64,000 bases of DNA from Bugula neritina (lineage: Eukaryota; Bryozoa; Gymnolaemata; Cheilostomatida; Bugulidae): the NCBI GenBank assembly GCA_964035545.1, contig OZ037766.1, forward strand, positions 22,659,767-22,723,766, written 5' to 3'. Below, piece by piece: positions 11,790-24,012 of the stretch. The notes under the pieces were generated by a model that saw only the letters and a program-made list of their open reading frames with translations, ran no database searches and was not told the DNA's origin. A program made the position numbers and the translations under genes. The stretch's first letter is position 1. Each line of letters starts with the position of its first letter.

Positions 11790-12652
11790 TATTGTAAGCT
11801 TGAGATATTTTCTAAATGCCAATACTTAATTAGTTCTTATTATGAAAGTATAGAAGTGTAATAATGACATGTTAAGCAAACTACAATGCATTTTATACAT
11901 CTGTTGATTTCTCATTGGCTAATAATTTAAACAGTAGAAGAAGGGAGAACCAATGGAAACAGTTCCCTTACTCACTGTTCCATTAACCAAATCAGTAAAT
12001 GTTTTCATATATTATATAGTTAGAAGTTCAAACCAAAGTAAATATATTCTACTTTGGTTTGCTAAGAAAAAATAAGCAATTTACCACTTTGCAAATTCTC
12101 TTTGCTTATGGAGTGCCAAAAATTCACTCATCATTGTATCTCTATGGTTATAAATAAATTTGACAAAATGTTTTTCAATGTGTAGCAAATTACTTCATGA
12201 TAAGAAACTACTGCTGGGTCAGTGCTGCAATAAATTTTGACTCAAAGTTGTCTTCCTTCTGCATCTTTCAGCCTTGCTAATGTTTTTCATATATATGAAG
12301 TTGAACTTTCAATATTTGAAAGGTAGGTTTAGGTATCTTAATGTTTTGCTGTCATATACAGAAGATATTATTTGGTATTGGATATTACTTTTGTTTGAAT
12401 TTCATGTTGTAATAAAGTATAGCTTTGTGTTATGTTATTTTTAGGTATTGGGTAATTAAAGCTATTGAACAACCTTTGCGGCTTTTGATCAAACCAAGCC
12501 TTCACACTGTCAACAAAAACGATAATAAGAATGCAAAAATTAGATAGATAATGATTTTATTGTAACAGTATAGCATAATGCATAAAAATTAAGATGATTA
12601 CTAATACTAAAAAAAGTGACAAACATGTAGGAAAAAAATTAAATTAAAAGAG
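11790..12652. other. Intergenic gap, nothing recognised
   Basis: AT-rich sequence between two minus-strand genes, containing the upstream region of the secreted-protein gene and the 3' flank of the 479-residue gene. I see no coding exon or repeat. Confidence 0.5.
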
Positions 12653-14092
12653 TTATCTGCTCTTTGATGGGGAAGATTTGCTGCCATACTGTGATGAATA
12701 ATAAGAATTTACAGAATATATTGCCTTTGCTGCTGCTGAAGAAGGAGAAAAATTAGTTATCAGTGACTCTTTTATAAGTCGTGATGCAGAAATTATTTGT
12801 ACTAATCCATAGACATGCCTATCATATAATACACTCAGTTTAGGACAACACTTGAAGTCAATCAAACAAACAACGGAAGTCGTTTGTGCTTTTGGAAAAA
12901 AATAGCTGGAGGCATACGCTTTAGGGGCACTCTTCAGTTTACTCATTCTAATTTGTATTTTGAATTTTCCAACTATTAATTTAGCCCAAGCTTTGGAATG
13001 TGGATCATCATGTGAAGTTTGTTGTGCAAATTGTTGTGCTGGGGACTGAAAATCCTTATAAGTCAAGCTATTCACATTGCTGAGTGTGGTTAGATAGATG
13101 TTATCTAATACTGGCTTTATAGTTGGAAAGGAAAGGCTTTTAAGTGCATTCAACCATAGCATACAACCACTAATAGGATAATATAAAGCAGAGTCCAGCT
13201 CCTCAAAACATGTTTTCACGTACTCTTTTCTATAGATAGTTGCATAAAGCTTAAGATTTTCAAGTTCGGAGGTCAGCTGGGACTCTCGGCAAGTCAGCTT
13301 ATGTATACATATGATTTGGGTCTTACCATTGATGGTGTCTACCATCTCAGCAGATAAGCTATGTAATGGCTCTTTTGTATGATTGTCTGAACTATCTTGT
13401 TCCAATACTATCGTGGTTATCCTCGGAGAAGATATTAATTTAAATCTAGTTATCCATAAGTCAGTGAACATCTGAAGCTCATAGCTTATACAAGTCAATA
13501 ATTGTGCTTCATAAAGATCTTTTAGTATTTCACTCTTGAGCATCCCAATGACTGAAACAGATTCTTGCCAAATTAGACAGTCAAGCTGAAAAGTGAGAGT
13601 GATTAAGATTAAACCTACTCTTGGGAAATGTTCATTTTTTAGTATTTTCCTTAATACGTGATTAAAGTCAGTAAAACCTTTTTGTATCACAACAGCCAAC
13701 TCTTCTTTTTCTTGAAATTCTGTCTTTAAACGTGAATATGTTTCAATAAAATACTTTAAAACTTTGTTCAGAAGAGAGCAAAGATCAAGCAGCTCTTGGC
13801 TTGGTTTTAGTGGATGATAAGCTAAATAAATCACATCTCTAATTTCTTTCAGATAGTCACCATCTTTTCTTTGCCCAAAAACAAATGGAAGTGCACTCAG
13901 ACCTAAACTTGGTTTTGTCAGTATCACAGAAAAAAGTTGAACTATAATCCTATGAGATGTGGTGTTAGGAACTGTAGGAAAATAACCTTTGGTTTTTGGC
14001 ATTTTAGTTTCAGTAACATCTCCAGTTGTAGTCTTTCTTGATGCAGCACTTTTCGTTTTAGAAACATCAGCTGACCTTTTACTAGTAGCCAT
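12653..14092 (-). CDS. Intronless 479-residue protein of unknown function
   Basis: One uninterrupted frame starts at 14092 in a strong start context (ACCATGG) and ends at 12653. Residues 1-35 are rich in Ser, Thr and Lys and look disordered. Residues about 40-430 look folded, with hydrophobic helices and scattered cysteines. The last 40 residues are Ser-rich and end basic. There is no signal peptide or clear membrane segment, and I recognise no domain. It is the only long single-exon host gene here; all neighbours are split by introns. That could mean a retrocopy or simply an intron-poor gene. The long open frame in such AT-rich DNA makes it very unlikely to be chance. Confidence 0.7.
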   Translation of the reverse strand: MATSKRSADVSKTKSAASRKTTTGDVTETKMPKTKGYFPTVPNTTSHRIIVQLFSVILTKPSLGLSALPFVFGQRKDGDYLKEIRDVIYLAYHPLKPSQELLDLCSLLNKVLKYFIETYSRLKTEFQEKEELAVVIQKGFTDFNHVLRKILKNEHFPRVGLILITLTFQLDCLIWQESVSVIGMLKSEILKDLYEAQLLTCISYELQMFTDLWITRFKLISSPRITTIVLEQDSSDNHTKEPLHSLSAEMVDTINGKTQIICIHKLTCRESQLTSELENLKLYATIYRKEYVKTCFEELDSALYYPISGCMLWLNALKSLSFPTIKPVLDNIYLTTLSNVNSLTYKDFQSPAQQFAQQTSHDDPHSKAWAKLIVGKFKIQIRMSKLKSAPKAYASSYFFPKAQTTSVVCLIDFKCCPKLSVLYDRHVYGLVQIISASRLIKESLITNFSPSSAAAKAIYSVNSYYSSQYGSKSSPSKSR

Positions 14093-15295
14093 GGTAACGT
14101 CACAGCCTGAATGCTTCTCTTACAACTGAGATGTGTTTTCTGTGTCTTTCACCTGAATAGTGACAAATAGAGCTAGAATTGGGACGTGTTACATTATTAA
14201 TTTTACTGACTCATACTACGGCTTGAATAATAGATAGAATTTATATGTGTAGGTGACTTTATTGGCAACTTTGGGTTCATTTATATGAATGTAATTATAT
14301 ACCTACTTTGAAATCTAGAAGATCTTACTACTTACCAGGCTCCTAGGTAGCTTTCTCAGTACTATCAGTCACGCCTCTCAATATTCAGCTCTTGAGGTTC
14401 TATGTCATGGGCTTTATTTTAAGTTCTCTTTTCACCAGCTATATTCAAGTTATTTTTAGCTTGTTGAAGAAAATATAGCCAGGCTCTATTTAATTTACTA
14501 TAAAAGTCGCACAGATAATTTTATATTTCTTACAAAATCATCATAATATACCTATTCTCACATTATAGAGATAATAGGCAACTTTGTTATCAAATGTAAT
14601 GTTTTGGCCCTACACTTTATATGTAAAAGTTTTTTTTTTCACTAATTTTACAATATTCATGAGTTTGTTAAAAGATCAACAAATTTGCTATACATATATT
14701 TCTCAGGATTCTGACAGTGTTTGTTCTATTTGAATACCATGATTTCCTGCTGAGATAGTTCACAGGGAATGAAAAATAAACTTTTCAGGTAAAAATGGCC
14801 AAAAATGCGTAGTTTTTTGTTTATAACTTTGCAAAAAAATAGTGAGAGCTCAAAAAAGCAGGTGCTCTGAAGAAAAAGAAGATCTACAACATGGTGTTCA
14901 AATTTTAATTCTAGCATAATTAGGTGAGGTTTTATTTGGCAGGACTGAATTTTCATAATATATCAATAATGTGGCCTCAGCAAGGCAGTGACAGCTAGAA
15001 GCTTGTATTTTGTCAATAAGCGATGGAATTTGGAAAAAACCAACAGGAAATCCAGAAATAAAATCAAAATGTCTTCATGAAACAGTACCAGTTATGTAGG
15101 AGATGTTAATGAAAATTTATCACTGAGGTCTACAGGTACTATGTCCACATTTTGGTCAAAAACCTAGTGTGATTGCATGTTAATTATCAATGCAATGGGG
15201 TTTTGCAAACTGTATTGTTGGCAGAAATGCCCAGTCGTCATGCAGCTGGTATGATAGAATGGCTTTAAATTGCATAAACTTTGCATCAGAAGCGC

Positions 15296-15366
15296 TCTGG
15301 AGGCTTCGGTGGCCGGGGCGCTGCCCTGGACCCGCCAGGGGCCTGGACGGCCTCCTTGCCTGGGAG
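15296..15366. repeat. GC-rich islet, probable repeat fragment
   Basis: About 70 bp of strongly GC-rich, partly palindromic sequence (GGGGCGCTGCCCTGGACCCG and CCAGGGGCCTGG) stands in otherwise AT-rich DNA. This looks like a fragment of a transposon end, but I cannot name the family. Confidence 0.35.
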
Positions 15367-15408
15367 TATAGCCTAGAATATTTTTGCCACTACATCTCTG
15401 TACATATA

Positions 15409-15410
<2 letters not shown>

Positions 15411-15494
<84 letters not shown>
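15411..15494. repeat. (AT)n microsatellite
   Basis: About 80 bp of alternating TA after a short GTGTG start. The ORF running through it (poly Tyr-Ile) is an artefact. Confidence 0.95.
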
Positions 15495-15498
<4 letters not shown>

Positions 15499-16144
15499 TC
15501 TATGATTGAAAAATGAATTTGGAGAATTTCATATTTCAAAAAATAGAGTATTTATATTTGGTATTGATACTATATTGGATATAATAACCTTATTTACTCA
15601 TTTAAATGACTACAAGTTTGTTTCAAGTAGTATAAGCTATGCTCCTCAGGTCGTTATGGTTGAGTGATTTTGTTTTGAAATTTAGATTGTCAACCTACTA
15701 CCTTATAAAGAGGTGGTATGTTGACAAACTAAATGCAATTTCTGGTATATATGTTTTGAAAAATAATAGTTTATTGTTAAAATAGTCTTACATATATTTT
15801 ATTATTACTAAAACCTCAAAGCAAATTCAACAGAGCTCTGATAAAAATATATAGTATGCAGTTCTCTTTTTGAGTCAAAATTTCAAAGCATAAAATTAGG
15901 TATTAGGCAAAATATTATCATTAGCTTTTAAAGGACACAACTTCTAGATTAACACATCTAAAGTAAAAACAATGGAATATCATAAACAATCAGAACAACC
16001 ATTGTATTATTAATAGTAATAAATACAAAAATATGTGTAGAGATTAATTTTAACAATAGGACACTCAATTTCCTTATATGGTTTGCATATTTTCCCAACA
16101 ATCAAGCTGTTGCTATATTTGATAGATTATGTAAATTAGACAAA

Positions 16145-19100
16145 ATGGAGGTGCTCAGTGACATTTATTATTTCAGTGTTCCTTTATTGCAAACTATATG
16201 CGTATTTTTATTACCTTTTTTTATTTTTTGCTTGATCAAGAGGATTGGCACAGCCGAGAGCTCTGTAGACTCGTAAGTTGAGATGAGTATTTTGTGAGAT
16301 AATTAAATGGAATAGGTGTTATTGACCATGTACTAATGTTTATTTAAGAAGCAAATTAGTTTTAGTAGACAGATACTGTATTGGATTGGAATATTTATTG
16401 TAATAGTTGTTGGTGACACTGAGAAAGGCGCTCTGAGGAAATACCTTTTATGAGTTTTAAAGCTTACGAGTTTAAGTTATTATTTTCCTAATATTTCACA
16501 ATTTATTACATTTGCTGTTTATAATATTAATAGTAGTGAAAAAATACCTTTCAATAAAACTAATTTTTAAGTTAAAAGTTTGCATTATTGTGAGAAACCT
16601 TTATAATTGAAAGTGGCTAAACCTCAGACTAAGCTGGCAACATGAACTGAAGGCTTTTAATGTAGCACAGTGATAGATGTATCCATACGTTCTTCTTAAC
16701 ATCTCCAACAACTAGGGCATGAACCCCACGATGTGTGTCAGCATAGAGATTATCTAATAGCCTACAGATACTTGCTTTTTCATTGCTGTATGTTTTCACT
16801 GTAAAAAGTTATCCAGCTATCATGTAACTTTGCAACTTTAGCTAAGCAGATATAAACCAAGATTGATTAAATTTTAATAAATATTTTAGCTCGACAAGAT
16901 ATGGTTCTGCAACAGTTGCAGAAATTGATGTTAATGTGGAGGAAGATAAGCCGGTTGAAGGAGGAGAAGTTAAGTGGGGAGCAGAAGAGATCGCTGGAGA
17001 TGAGATGGCGATGAAGAAAGATGAGCAGGTTATTAAAGAAAAGGTGCTGAATGAAAAAGGAAACTTTGTTGAGAACAAAGAGTGCCAGCAACAAGCTGTA
17101 GAGATGGTCCGAGATGATCGTGTGGTTCAGGAAGATAAGCCGGTTGAAGGAGGAGAAGTTAAGCGGGGAGCAGAAGAGATCGCTGGAGATGAGATGGCGA
17201 TGAAGAAAGTGGAGCAGGTTATTAAAGAAAAGGTGCTGAATGAAAAAGGAAACCTTGTTAAGAACAAAAAGTGCCAGCAACAAGCTGTAGAGATGGTCGG
17301 AGATGATCGTGTGGTTCAGGAAGATAAGCCGGTTGAAGGAGGAGAAATTAAGTGGGGAGCGGAAGAGATCGCTAGAGATGAGATGGCGATGAAGAAAGAT
17401 GAGCAGGTTATTAAAGAAAAGGTGCTGAATGAAAAAGGAAACCTTGTTGAGAACAAAAAGTGCCAGCAACAAGCTGTAGAGATGGTCGGAGATGATCGTG
17501 TGGTTCAGGAAGATAAGCCGGTTGAAGGAGGAGAAGTTAAGTGGGGAGCAGAAGAGATCGCTGGAGATGAGATGGCGATGAAGAAAGATGAGCAGGTTAT
17601 TAAAGAAAAGGTGCTGAATGAAAAAGGAAACTTTGTTGAGAACAAAAAGTGCCAGCAACAAGCTGTAGAGATGGTCAGAGATGATCGTGTGGTTCAGGAA
17701 GATAAGCCGGTTGAAGGAGGAGAAGTTAAGTGGGGAGCAGAAGAGATCACTGGAGATGAGATGGCGATGAAGAAAGATGAGCAGGTTATTAAAGAAAAGG
17801 TGCTGAATAAAAAAGGAAACCTTGTTGAGAACAAAAAGTGCCAGCAACAAGCTGTAGAGATGGTCAGAGATGATCGTGTGGTTCAGGAAGATAAGCCGGT
17901 TGAAGGAGGAGAAGTTAAGTGGGGAGCAGAAGAGATCACTGGAGATGAGATGGCGATGAAGAAAGATGAGCAGGTTATTAAAGAAAAGGTGCTGAATAAA
18001 AAAGGAAACTTTGTTGAGAACAAAAAGTGCCAGCAACAAGCTGTAGAGATGGTCGGAGATGATCGTGTGGTTCAGGAAGATAAGCCGGTTGAAGGAGAAG
18101 TTAAGTGGGGAGCAGAAGAGATCGCTGGAGATGAGATGGCGATGAAGAAAGATGAGCAGGTTATTAAAGAAAAGGTGCTGAATGAAAAAAGAAACCTTGT
18201 TGAGAACAAAAAGTGCCAGCAACAAGCTGTAGAGATGGTCGGAGATGATCGTGTGGTTCAGGAAGATAAGCCGGTTGAAGGAGGAGAAGTTAAGTGGGGA
18301 GCAGAAGAGATCGCTGGAGATGAGATGGCGATGAAGAAAGATGAGCAGGTTATTAAAGAAAAGATGCTGAATGAAAAAGGAAACTTTGTTGAGAACAAAA
18401 AGTGCCAGCAACAAGCTGTAGAGATGGTCAGAGATGATCGTGTGGTTCAGGAAGATAAGCCGGTTGAAGGAAGAGAAGTTAAGCGGGGAGCAGAAGAGAT
18501 CGCTGGAGATGAGATGGCGATGAAGAAAGATGAGCAGGTTATTAAAGAAAAGGTGCTGAATGAAAAAGGAAACCTTGTTGAGAACAAAAAGTGCCAGCAA
18601 CAAGCTGTAGAGATGGTCGGAGATGATCGTGTGGTTCAGGAAGATAAGCCGGTTGAAGGAGGAGAGGTTAAGTGGGGAGCAGAAGAGATCGCTGGAGATG
18701 AGATGGCGATAAAGAAAGATGAGCAGGTTATTATAGAAAAGGTGCTGAATGAAAAAAGAAACCTTGTTGAGAACAAAAAGTGCCAGCAACAAGCTGTAGA
18801 GATGGTCGGAGACGATCGTGTGGTTCAGGAAGATAAGCCGGTTGAAGGAGAAGTTAAGTGGGGAGCAGAAGAGATCGCTAAAGATGAGATGGCGATGAAG
18901 AAAGATGAGCAGGTTATTAAAGAAAAGGTGCTGAATGAAAAAGGAAACTTTGTTGAGAACAAAAAGTGCCAGCAACAAGCTGTAGAGATGGTCGGAGATG
19001 ATCGTGTGGTTCAGGAAGATAAGCCGGTTGAAGGAGGAGAAGTTAAGTGGGGAGCAGAAGAGATCGCTGGAGATGAGATGGCGATGAAGAAAGATGAGCA

Positions 19101-19802
19101 GGTTATTAAAGAAAAGGTGCTGAATGAAAAAGGAAACCTTGTTGAGAACAAAAAGTGCCAGCAACAAGCTGTAGAGATGGTCAGAGATGATAGTGTGGTT
19201 CAGGAAGATAAGCAGGTTGAAGGAGGAGAAGTTAAGTGGGGAGCAGAAGAGATCGCTGGAGATGAGATGGCGATGAAGAAAGATGAGCAGGTTATTAAAG
19301 AAAAGATGCTGAATGAAAAAGGAAACTTTGTTGAGAACAAAAAGTGCCAGCAACAAGCTGTAGAGATGGTCAGAGATGAGGTGCTAATAAAGAAGGATGA
19401 GCCTGTTATAAATGAACAGGCAGATCGTGATATAAAGGGTTGTGGAAAAGTTGATAGAATTGAACATGGCAAGGAAAGCAATGATACTACAAAGATGGTC
19501 AATAAAAATGGTTTGGTAGAAGCTGCAGAGAAGATCACTATTGATGGATATAATAACGGTGAGTTAGTGTTGAGTATAGATACGTAAACCTATATCTCCT
19601 CTATATAGCATTTGAAGATTCTAAAGATGTCTCAAGTCTCATCATGCGTAACCTGTTCTGTATAGAATATGATATACTATAACCAAACCTGACAATCTTC
19701 TCTGTTGTAGGAGAAAGAGTGGCAGGAGAGAAAAAGTCTAGACGAAAAAGATTTAGAAAATTTTTGCAAAGGCTATGTTGCTGTGCACCACAGAACGACT
19801 AG
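16145..19802 (+). CDS. Membrane-anchored protein of thirteen 63-residue repeats with polybasic CCC tail
   Basis: Exons 16145-16272, 16890-19558 and 19711-19802 join in frame (TC|C, then G|GA) to about 962 residues. The ATG has a good context (AAAATGG). Residues 8-31 form one hydrophobic helix (start YYFSVPLLQTIC), with two acids before it and Lys-Arg just after. That suggests a signal anchor with the repeats in the cytosol. Then come thirteen tandem units of 63 residues (two of 62), highly charged (EDKPVEGGEVKWGAEEIAGD...). Nearly all carry one Trp at position 14 and all carry one Cys in the CQQQAVEM segment. The end is strongly basic (KKSRRKRFRKFLQRL) and closes with CCCAPQND, a likely lipid-modified and acidic-lipid-binding tail. 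I recognise no family. Copies are nearly identical at the DNA level, so the array is young or homogenised. Exon structure is seen; topology and lipidation are inferred. Confidence 0.72.
16936..19371 (+). repeat. Coding minisatellite, 13 copies of a 189-bp unit
   Basis: Unit 189 bp (63 codons). Copies 7 and 11 lack one Gly codon in the GGAGGAGAAG run (186 bp). Variants recur in different combinations (Phe or Leu in GNFVEN/GNLVEN, Arg or Gly before DDRV), which fits unequal exchange or gene conversion. The reverse strand is also open across the array. Confidence 0.95.
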
Positions 19803-21882
19803 TGTAATTCTTTTGTGTTCCTATATAATATTATTATGCGCGTCTATCTATTTTGTTGGTATACAATTTAATAATAAAATACATGATATATTATAATGTT
19901 AATAGATATTTCAATTGGTGCAAACACAAAAATTCCACTTAAAAAGAAAATGATCATCTCTATTTGAAATGATTTATGATAGCAACACCTACTTTCCCAT
20001 GTCTCTACTTGTGCTGTGTTACAGTGAACAATATTATATAATATTCTACACATTTTTTGCAAAATAATGCGTGGCATGTGTAAACATATAAATCAAATAG
20101 AAACGTCTAAACTTCTTATACAGAGCGTTATAGTTTAGACCAACTGCCCAAAATGTAGCTTTTAAATAAAAGTGGCCAACTATGCAAAACCAAAGTGATG
20201 ATAATATAATATATTAAACAAAGATTGGATTAAAGTGAATACAACTCACAGACGAAATTGGCTGAGGTCAACTTAGAATCTAAATGAGGCTGCATGCATA
20301 AAAAGTTTACGAAAAATTTAGCTTTTTCTGATTTTAAATGATAACATAATATTGTTATGATCAAACTCAATTGAAGAGAAAGGATAAACTTTCTCAGCGG
20401 TGATGAGTTTAAATAACGAAAAAAAACCAATGATCAATGGAAAGAATTCTAAGCAAAAAAGAAAAAGCTTTTCATGACTGATTCATGCTTTTATCTCTAT
20501 CTGTTGCATGTGGAAATAAAACGTAAGTTATCAAGAAATGCCAAGTCGCTATCAGACTGTCAAGGAAACTAGTATTATACATGCATGTGTAGATTACTAT
20601 ATTTGAGCTACATGATGTTTCCTGCTGGCAAAAACAACATATATGGGTCGCTGAGCAGTCTAGACGGAGCTGTTATTTGCTACAACATCAGATCATTCAC
20701 GTCTCTGTGCTTGAACTATCATAAATACATGTCAGTTTATATAAAGGATGGCAAAAGTCTATTGAAGTGGACAAATATAACTAACACTAGATAGAGAGCC
20801 TCGCGGAAAACAGCTATGAGTTGCGTGTCGCAATTGATTACCCGTGAATGCCTTATGCTTTACACTCAATTGGGAGTTGCACCATTTTACAAACAATTAT
20901 TGTTGACAATTATATAGAGGAATGTAAATTGTGTAGCTCAACAAATTTTCCTGGATATTTTTTAGCTTCAGCAAAGTTGTTTATTTATAGGTTAATTACT
21001 GCATATCAGCAAAAACTGGTCATCAAACTATTATGAAGCCATAATTTTTAAATAGTATGGTATTAGTTTAACCTTCTAATACTGATGTCCCTATTGATCT
21101 TTTTTTCTCACGAATTTTTTTGTAGATCAAGTAGTATTTATATAAAATAAACACATGTGGTTGGCTGCTCATTAATTTATTGAAACTAAAACCTTAATAT
21201 TGTTTTATACATCATATTGCAGGAATTTTGAGAGTATGTAAAAATGGGGTAGGATAAAATAAAACTTCTTTCTTTTAAAACTGAAATAAATAATAAAGTT
21301 ACAAAGTATATAATAAAGGTGGTGCAGTGGCTGAGGGAAATATACCTCCCAACCTCCCATGTATAAATATCTGGAACAGAAGTCGTGATATTATATTATA
21401 AAAGTTCCAAGAGACGATAACTCCGTTAGTGATGCCACAATTCTATGTGATGATAAGTAAAACAAATGACAATTACACCTTATAATATCTGAAAGTCACT
21501 ACTGAGATTCAATCTCTCCAGCCTCGTGTACTAAGCCAGCACTCCAGTTACTGAGACGAAGCAGTGGGAACTTATATATTATACACCGTTGGCTATGCCA
21601 TAATAATAATATTATAAGGCAAGGCTTCTTATTTCTTGCAAAGGTTATTTTTTATAGTTAGAGTTGTACTCTCGGGCTATAATATTTTGTATATAGTATG
21701 CTATGGAAACTCGCTATTCTTGCGCGATACAGCCCACTCCACGTTGCAGTAACATCGTCAATCATCATCAATCAAATTCAAAGACTTGTTGACGCTGAAA
21801 CTCACATTGACATTGGCGCTGGCTTTGAGCAATATTCGTACGGTATTGCATTCGCCTTTGATGTATGAGAAACTTATATCGA
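19803..21882. other. Intergenic region without a convincing gene
   Basis: Short open frames at 20585-20794 and 20848-21036 have no domain, no signal peptide and AT-rich composition, so I do not call them. A tRNA-like segment may lie at 21480-21565. The rest shows nothing. Confidence 0.45.
21480..21565 (-). repeat. Possible degenerate tRNA-like SINE head
   Basis: Read on the minus strand there is an A-box-like stretch (GGAGTGCTGGCTTAGTACACG) and a B-box-like GAGATTGAATCTC at about tRNA spacing. No tail or target duplication was found. Confidence 0.3.
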
Positions 21883-22397
21883 ATGAACAAGGTGTTAACC
21901 AAATTTTTCAAGGAATTCTGTGTCAAGCCTCCCAATAGAACATTCAGCTGTACCAGAATCAGAATGGTTTGTAAACAGTTTCAGTTTATTTTTTTTTTAA
22001 CTTTCAATCAATTGTATTAGTATTACATTTTCATTATAATTATTATATTCATTATACTTATACTTACAGTTTACACTTTAACTTAATCTTGTACTTAGTA
22101 TTATTATTACTATTAGACGATTACTATTACTATTACTATTAGTATAAGTCACTAAGTGCACTATAAGACTAAGTATAAGTGTAACTAATAATATTATTAT
22201 AAGATTAACTTTAAGTATTAATAATTATAATTTGGTATTGCCAATAGGCAATAGGCAATACTCATAGACTTAGAGTCATACTGAATAGTGAATAGTCTAG
22301 TAGTATTACTATTACTATTAGTACTACTACTGCTACTGCTACTGCTACTACTACTACTACCACCACCACCACCACCAGTAGTAGTAGTAGTACCACC

Positions 22398-22434
<37 letters not shown>

Positions 22435-24012
22435 CCGCCAGTAGTAGTAGTAGTACCACCAGTAGTAGTAGTAGTAGTAGTAGTACCACCAGTAGTAGTA
22501 GCAGTACCACCACCAGTAGTAGTAGTAGTAGTAGTACCACCAGTAGTAGTAGTAGTAGTAGTAGTACCACCAGTAGTAGTAGTAGTAGTAGTACTCCGGG
22601 GTAGACTCTAACAATATTACTATTAGTTTACTATTAGTCTTAGTTTTAGTAATAGTAATAGTAATACTAATAGTAACCTATACTTATGCTTATACCTATA
22701 GTTATACTATAACTTATAGACTGTAGACACAGTTGATAGTACTAGTAAATGTAATAGTTACGCTAACACTTCGTCAAGTTTTACAGTAATCGTCGTCATC
22801 AAGTGATCATCATAATCATAATGATGATCAACTTCAAGCGATTTGTGATAATCAGTAAAGATGACTAATATCATTATGATTATTATTATTGTCATGGCCA
22901 TGCTGATGCTCAAATTTGCTCAGTTTCAGTCTCTCATTAACCCATTCCTGAGTTTGATAGTGTTGTAATGTAACCTGTCATACTCAATCACATTGTCTAT
23001 GATTATGATAATCTATACGATTTTGATGGACACTTTCATTTTTTTCTAATTCACAAAGAGTTCTAACTCAGAAACTTTAACATAGCATCAAAGCAACGTT
23101 TGGCAATCTTACCCAATATATACAATATACACAGCACTACAATTTACACGTTGTGTTCAATATTTTTATGATTTTGCTTGTATTAATTATTGGTAGATGC
23201 AGGTTGGTACCATTGGTTTGAGTACTTCATAACACTTGCTCCATCTTACTGCCAGCATCTTGTGTTCTAGTTTTATAAATCCTCACCTGCTCATAACCTT
23301 TCTGTTACACAGTTTTTTTGTTCTAAAAGGCATCGGAAAGTAAAAGATCAAAGTTGGAAGCAGAGCTTCAGCCACTAAAAGAGCAAGGATGGACTATGGT
23401 TAATGGTAGAGATGCACTGTACAAAGAGTTTTTGTTTAAAGATTTTAATGAGGTTAGTGCAATCTTTTTATGTGATGAATTGTATTTACATTGTACATTC
23501 ATGTTGACGTTCTTTTTGAAGGACTAGTCAAGCTAAAGAATCGTGTACCTAATTATCCATACATGTGAAGTGTTTATTTAATATAAGAAATAAGATTTGG
23601 GGAGATAGATATCCAAAATCTGAAGCAAGTTGGGATTTTACCACTCAATAACTAAGCTAAAATTTGATGTAAGCCAAACCACTATTGAGAAAGATTGTGG
23701 CTATCTTTACTATCATAAGTTGGTGTTGTATTTAACAGTTCAATTTTATTTTTTACAGGCGTTCGGCTTTATGACGAGAGTTGCTTTGAAAGCAGATAAA
23801 GATGATCATCACCCTGAGTGGTTCAATGTCTATAATAAGGTGCGAATCCTTCAATAAACTATGTAGTGCAAGTCGTGCTTTATCTTGGTATGTTTTCTCT
23901 ATTAAATCTTTTCTCGTTTTAGGTGCAAATTACTTTGAGCACTCATGACTGTAATGGACTTTCCCAGAAAGATGTAAAACTGGCTAACTTTATTGAGTCA
24001 GTTGCCAAGTAA
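21883..24012 (+). CDS. PCBD1: Pterin-4a-carbinolamine dehydratase (PCBD/DCoH)
   Basis: Three certain exons, 23330-23452, 23759-23839 and 23923-24012 (TAA), all phase 0, encode 97 residues. They include the family core [16 protein letters not shown], the active-site [13 protein letters not shown] and [11 protein letters not shown]. Family knowledge: the enzyme removes water from 4a-hydroxytetrahydropterin to recycle tetrahydrobiopterin for aromatic amino acid hydroxylases; vertebrate PCBD1 also dimerises with HNF1. The full protein is about 104 residues, so exon 1 should encode only a few. Two phase-0 candidates fit: ATG-AAC-AAG with a GTGTTA donor at 21883-21891, or ATG-CAG with a GTTGGT donor at 23197-23202. 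I used the first to set the left bound, with low certainty. Whether it is PCBD1 or PCBD2 is not settled. Confidence 0.85.
22010..22960. repeat. Cryptic simple-sequence block with (TAG)n core
   Basis: AGTATTATTACTATTAG-type words grade into a long TAGTAG/TACCACCAG trinucleotide array (about 22310-22595), then into TCATCATAATCATAATGATGATCA-type words. It lies just 5' of the first certain PCBD exon. The poly-Val, poly-Leu and poly-Tyr frames over it are artefacts. Confidence 0.8.

Larger units (their letters stand above)
14093..16144. other. Intergenic region with GC islet and AT microsatellite
   Basis: The divergent gap between the 479-residue gene and the 63-residue-repeat gene. I see no coding exon. 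It contains a GC-rich islet (15296-15366) followed by a long (AT)n run (15411-15494). Confidence 0.5.

Noticed and set aside
15190-15516. 108-residue plus-strand frame
   Set aside because: More than a quarter is (AT)n translated as Tyr-Ile; the rest covers the GC islet.
16867-19356. 829-residue open frame on the minus strand across the repeat array
   Set aside because: The unit length is a multiple of three, so an open frame in one unit is open in all. The plus frame has upstream and downstream exons with matching phases and a start; the minus frame does not.
20585-21036. Two short plus-strand frames of 62-69 residues
   Set aside because: AT-rich, no signal peptide, domain or splice support.
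22262-22614. Poly-Val, poly-Leu and poly-Tyr frames on both strands
   Set aside because: Translations of the TAG/ACC trinucleotide array; no exon signals.
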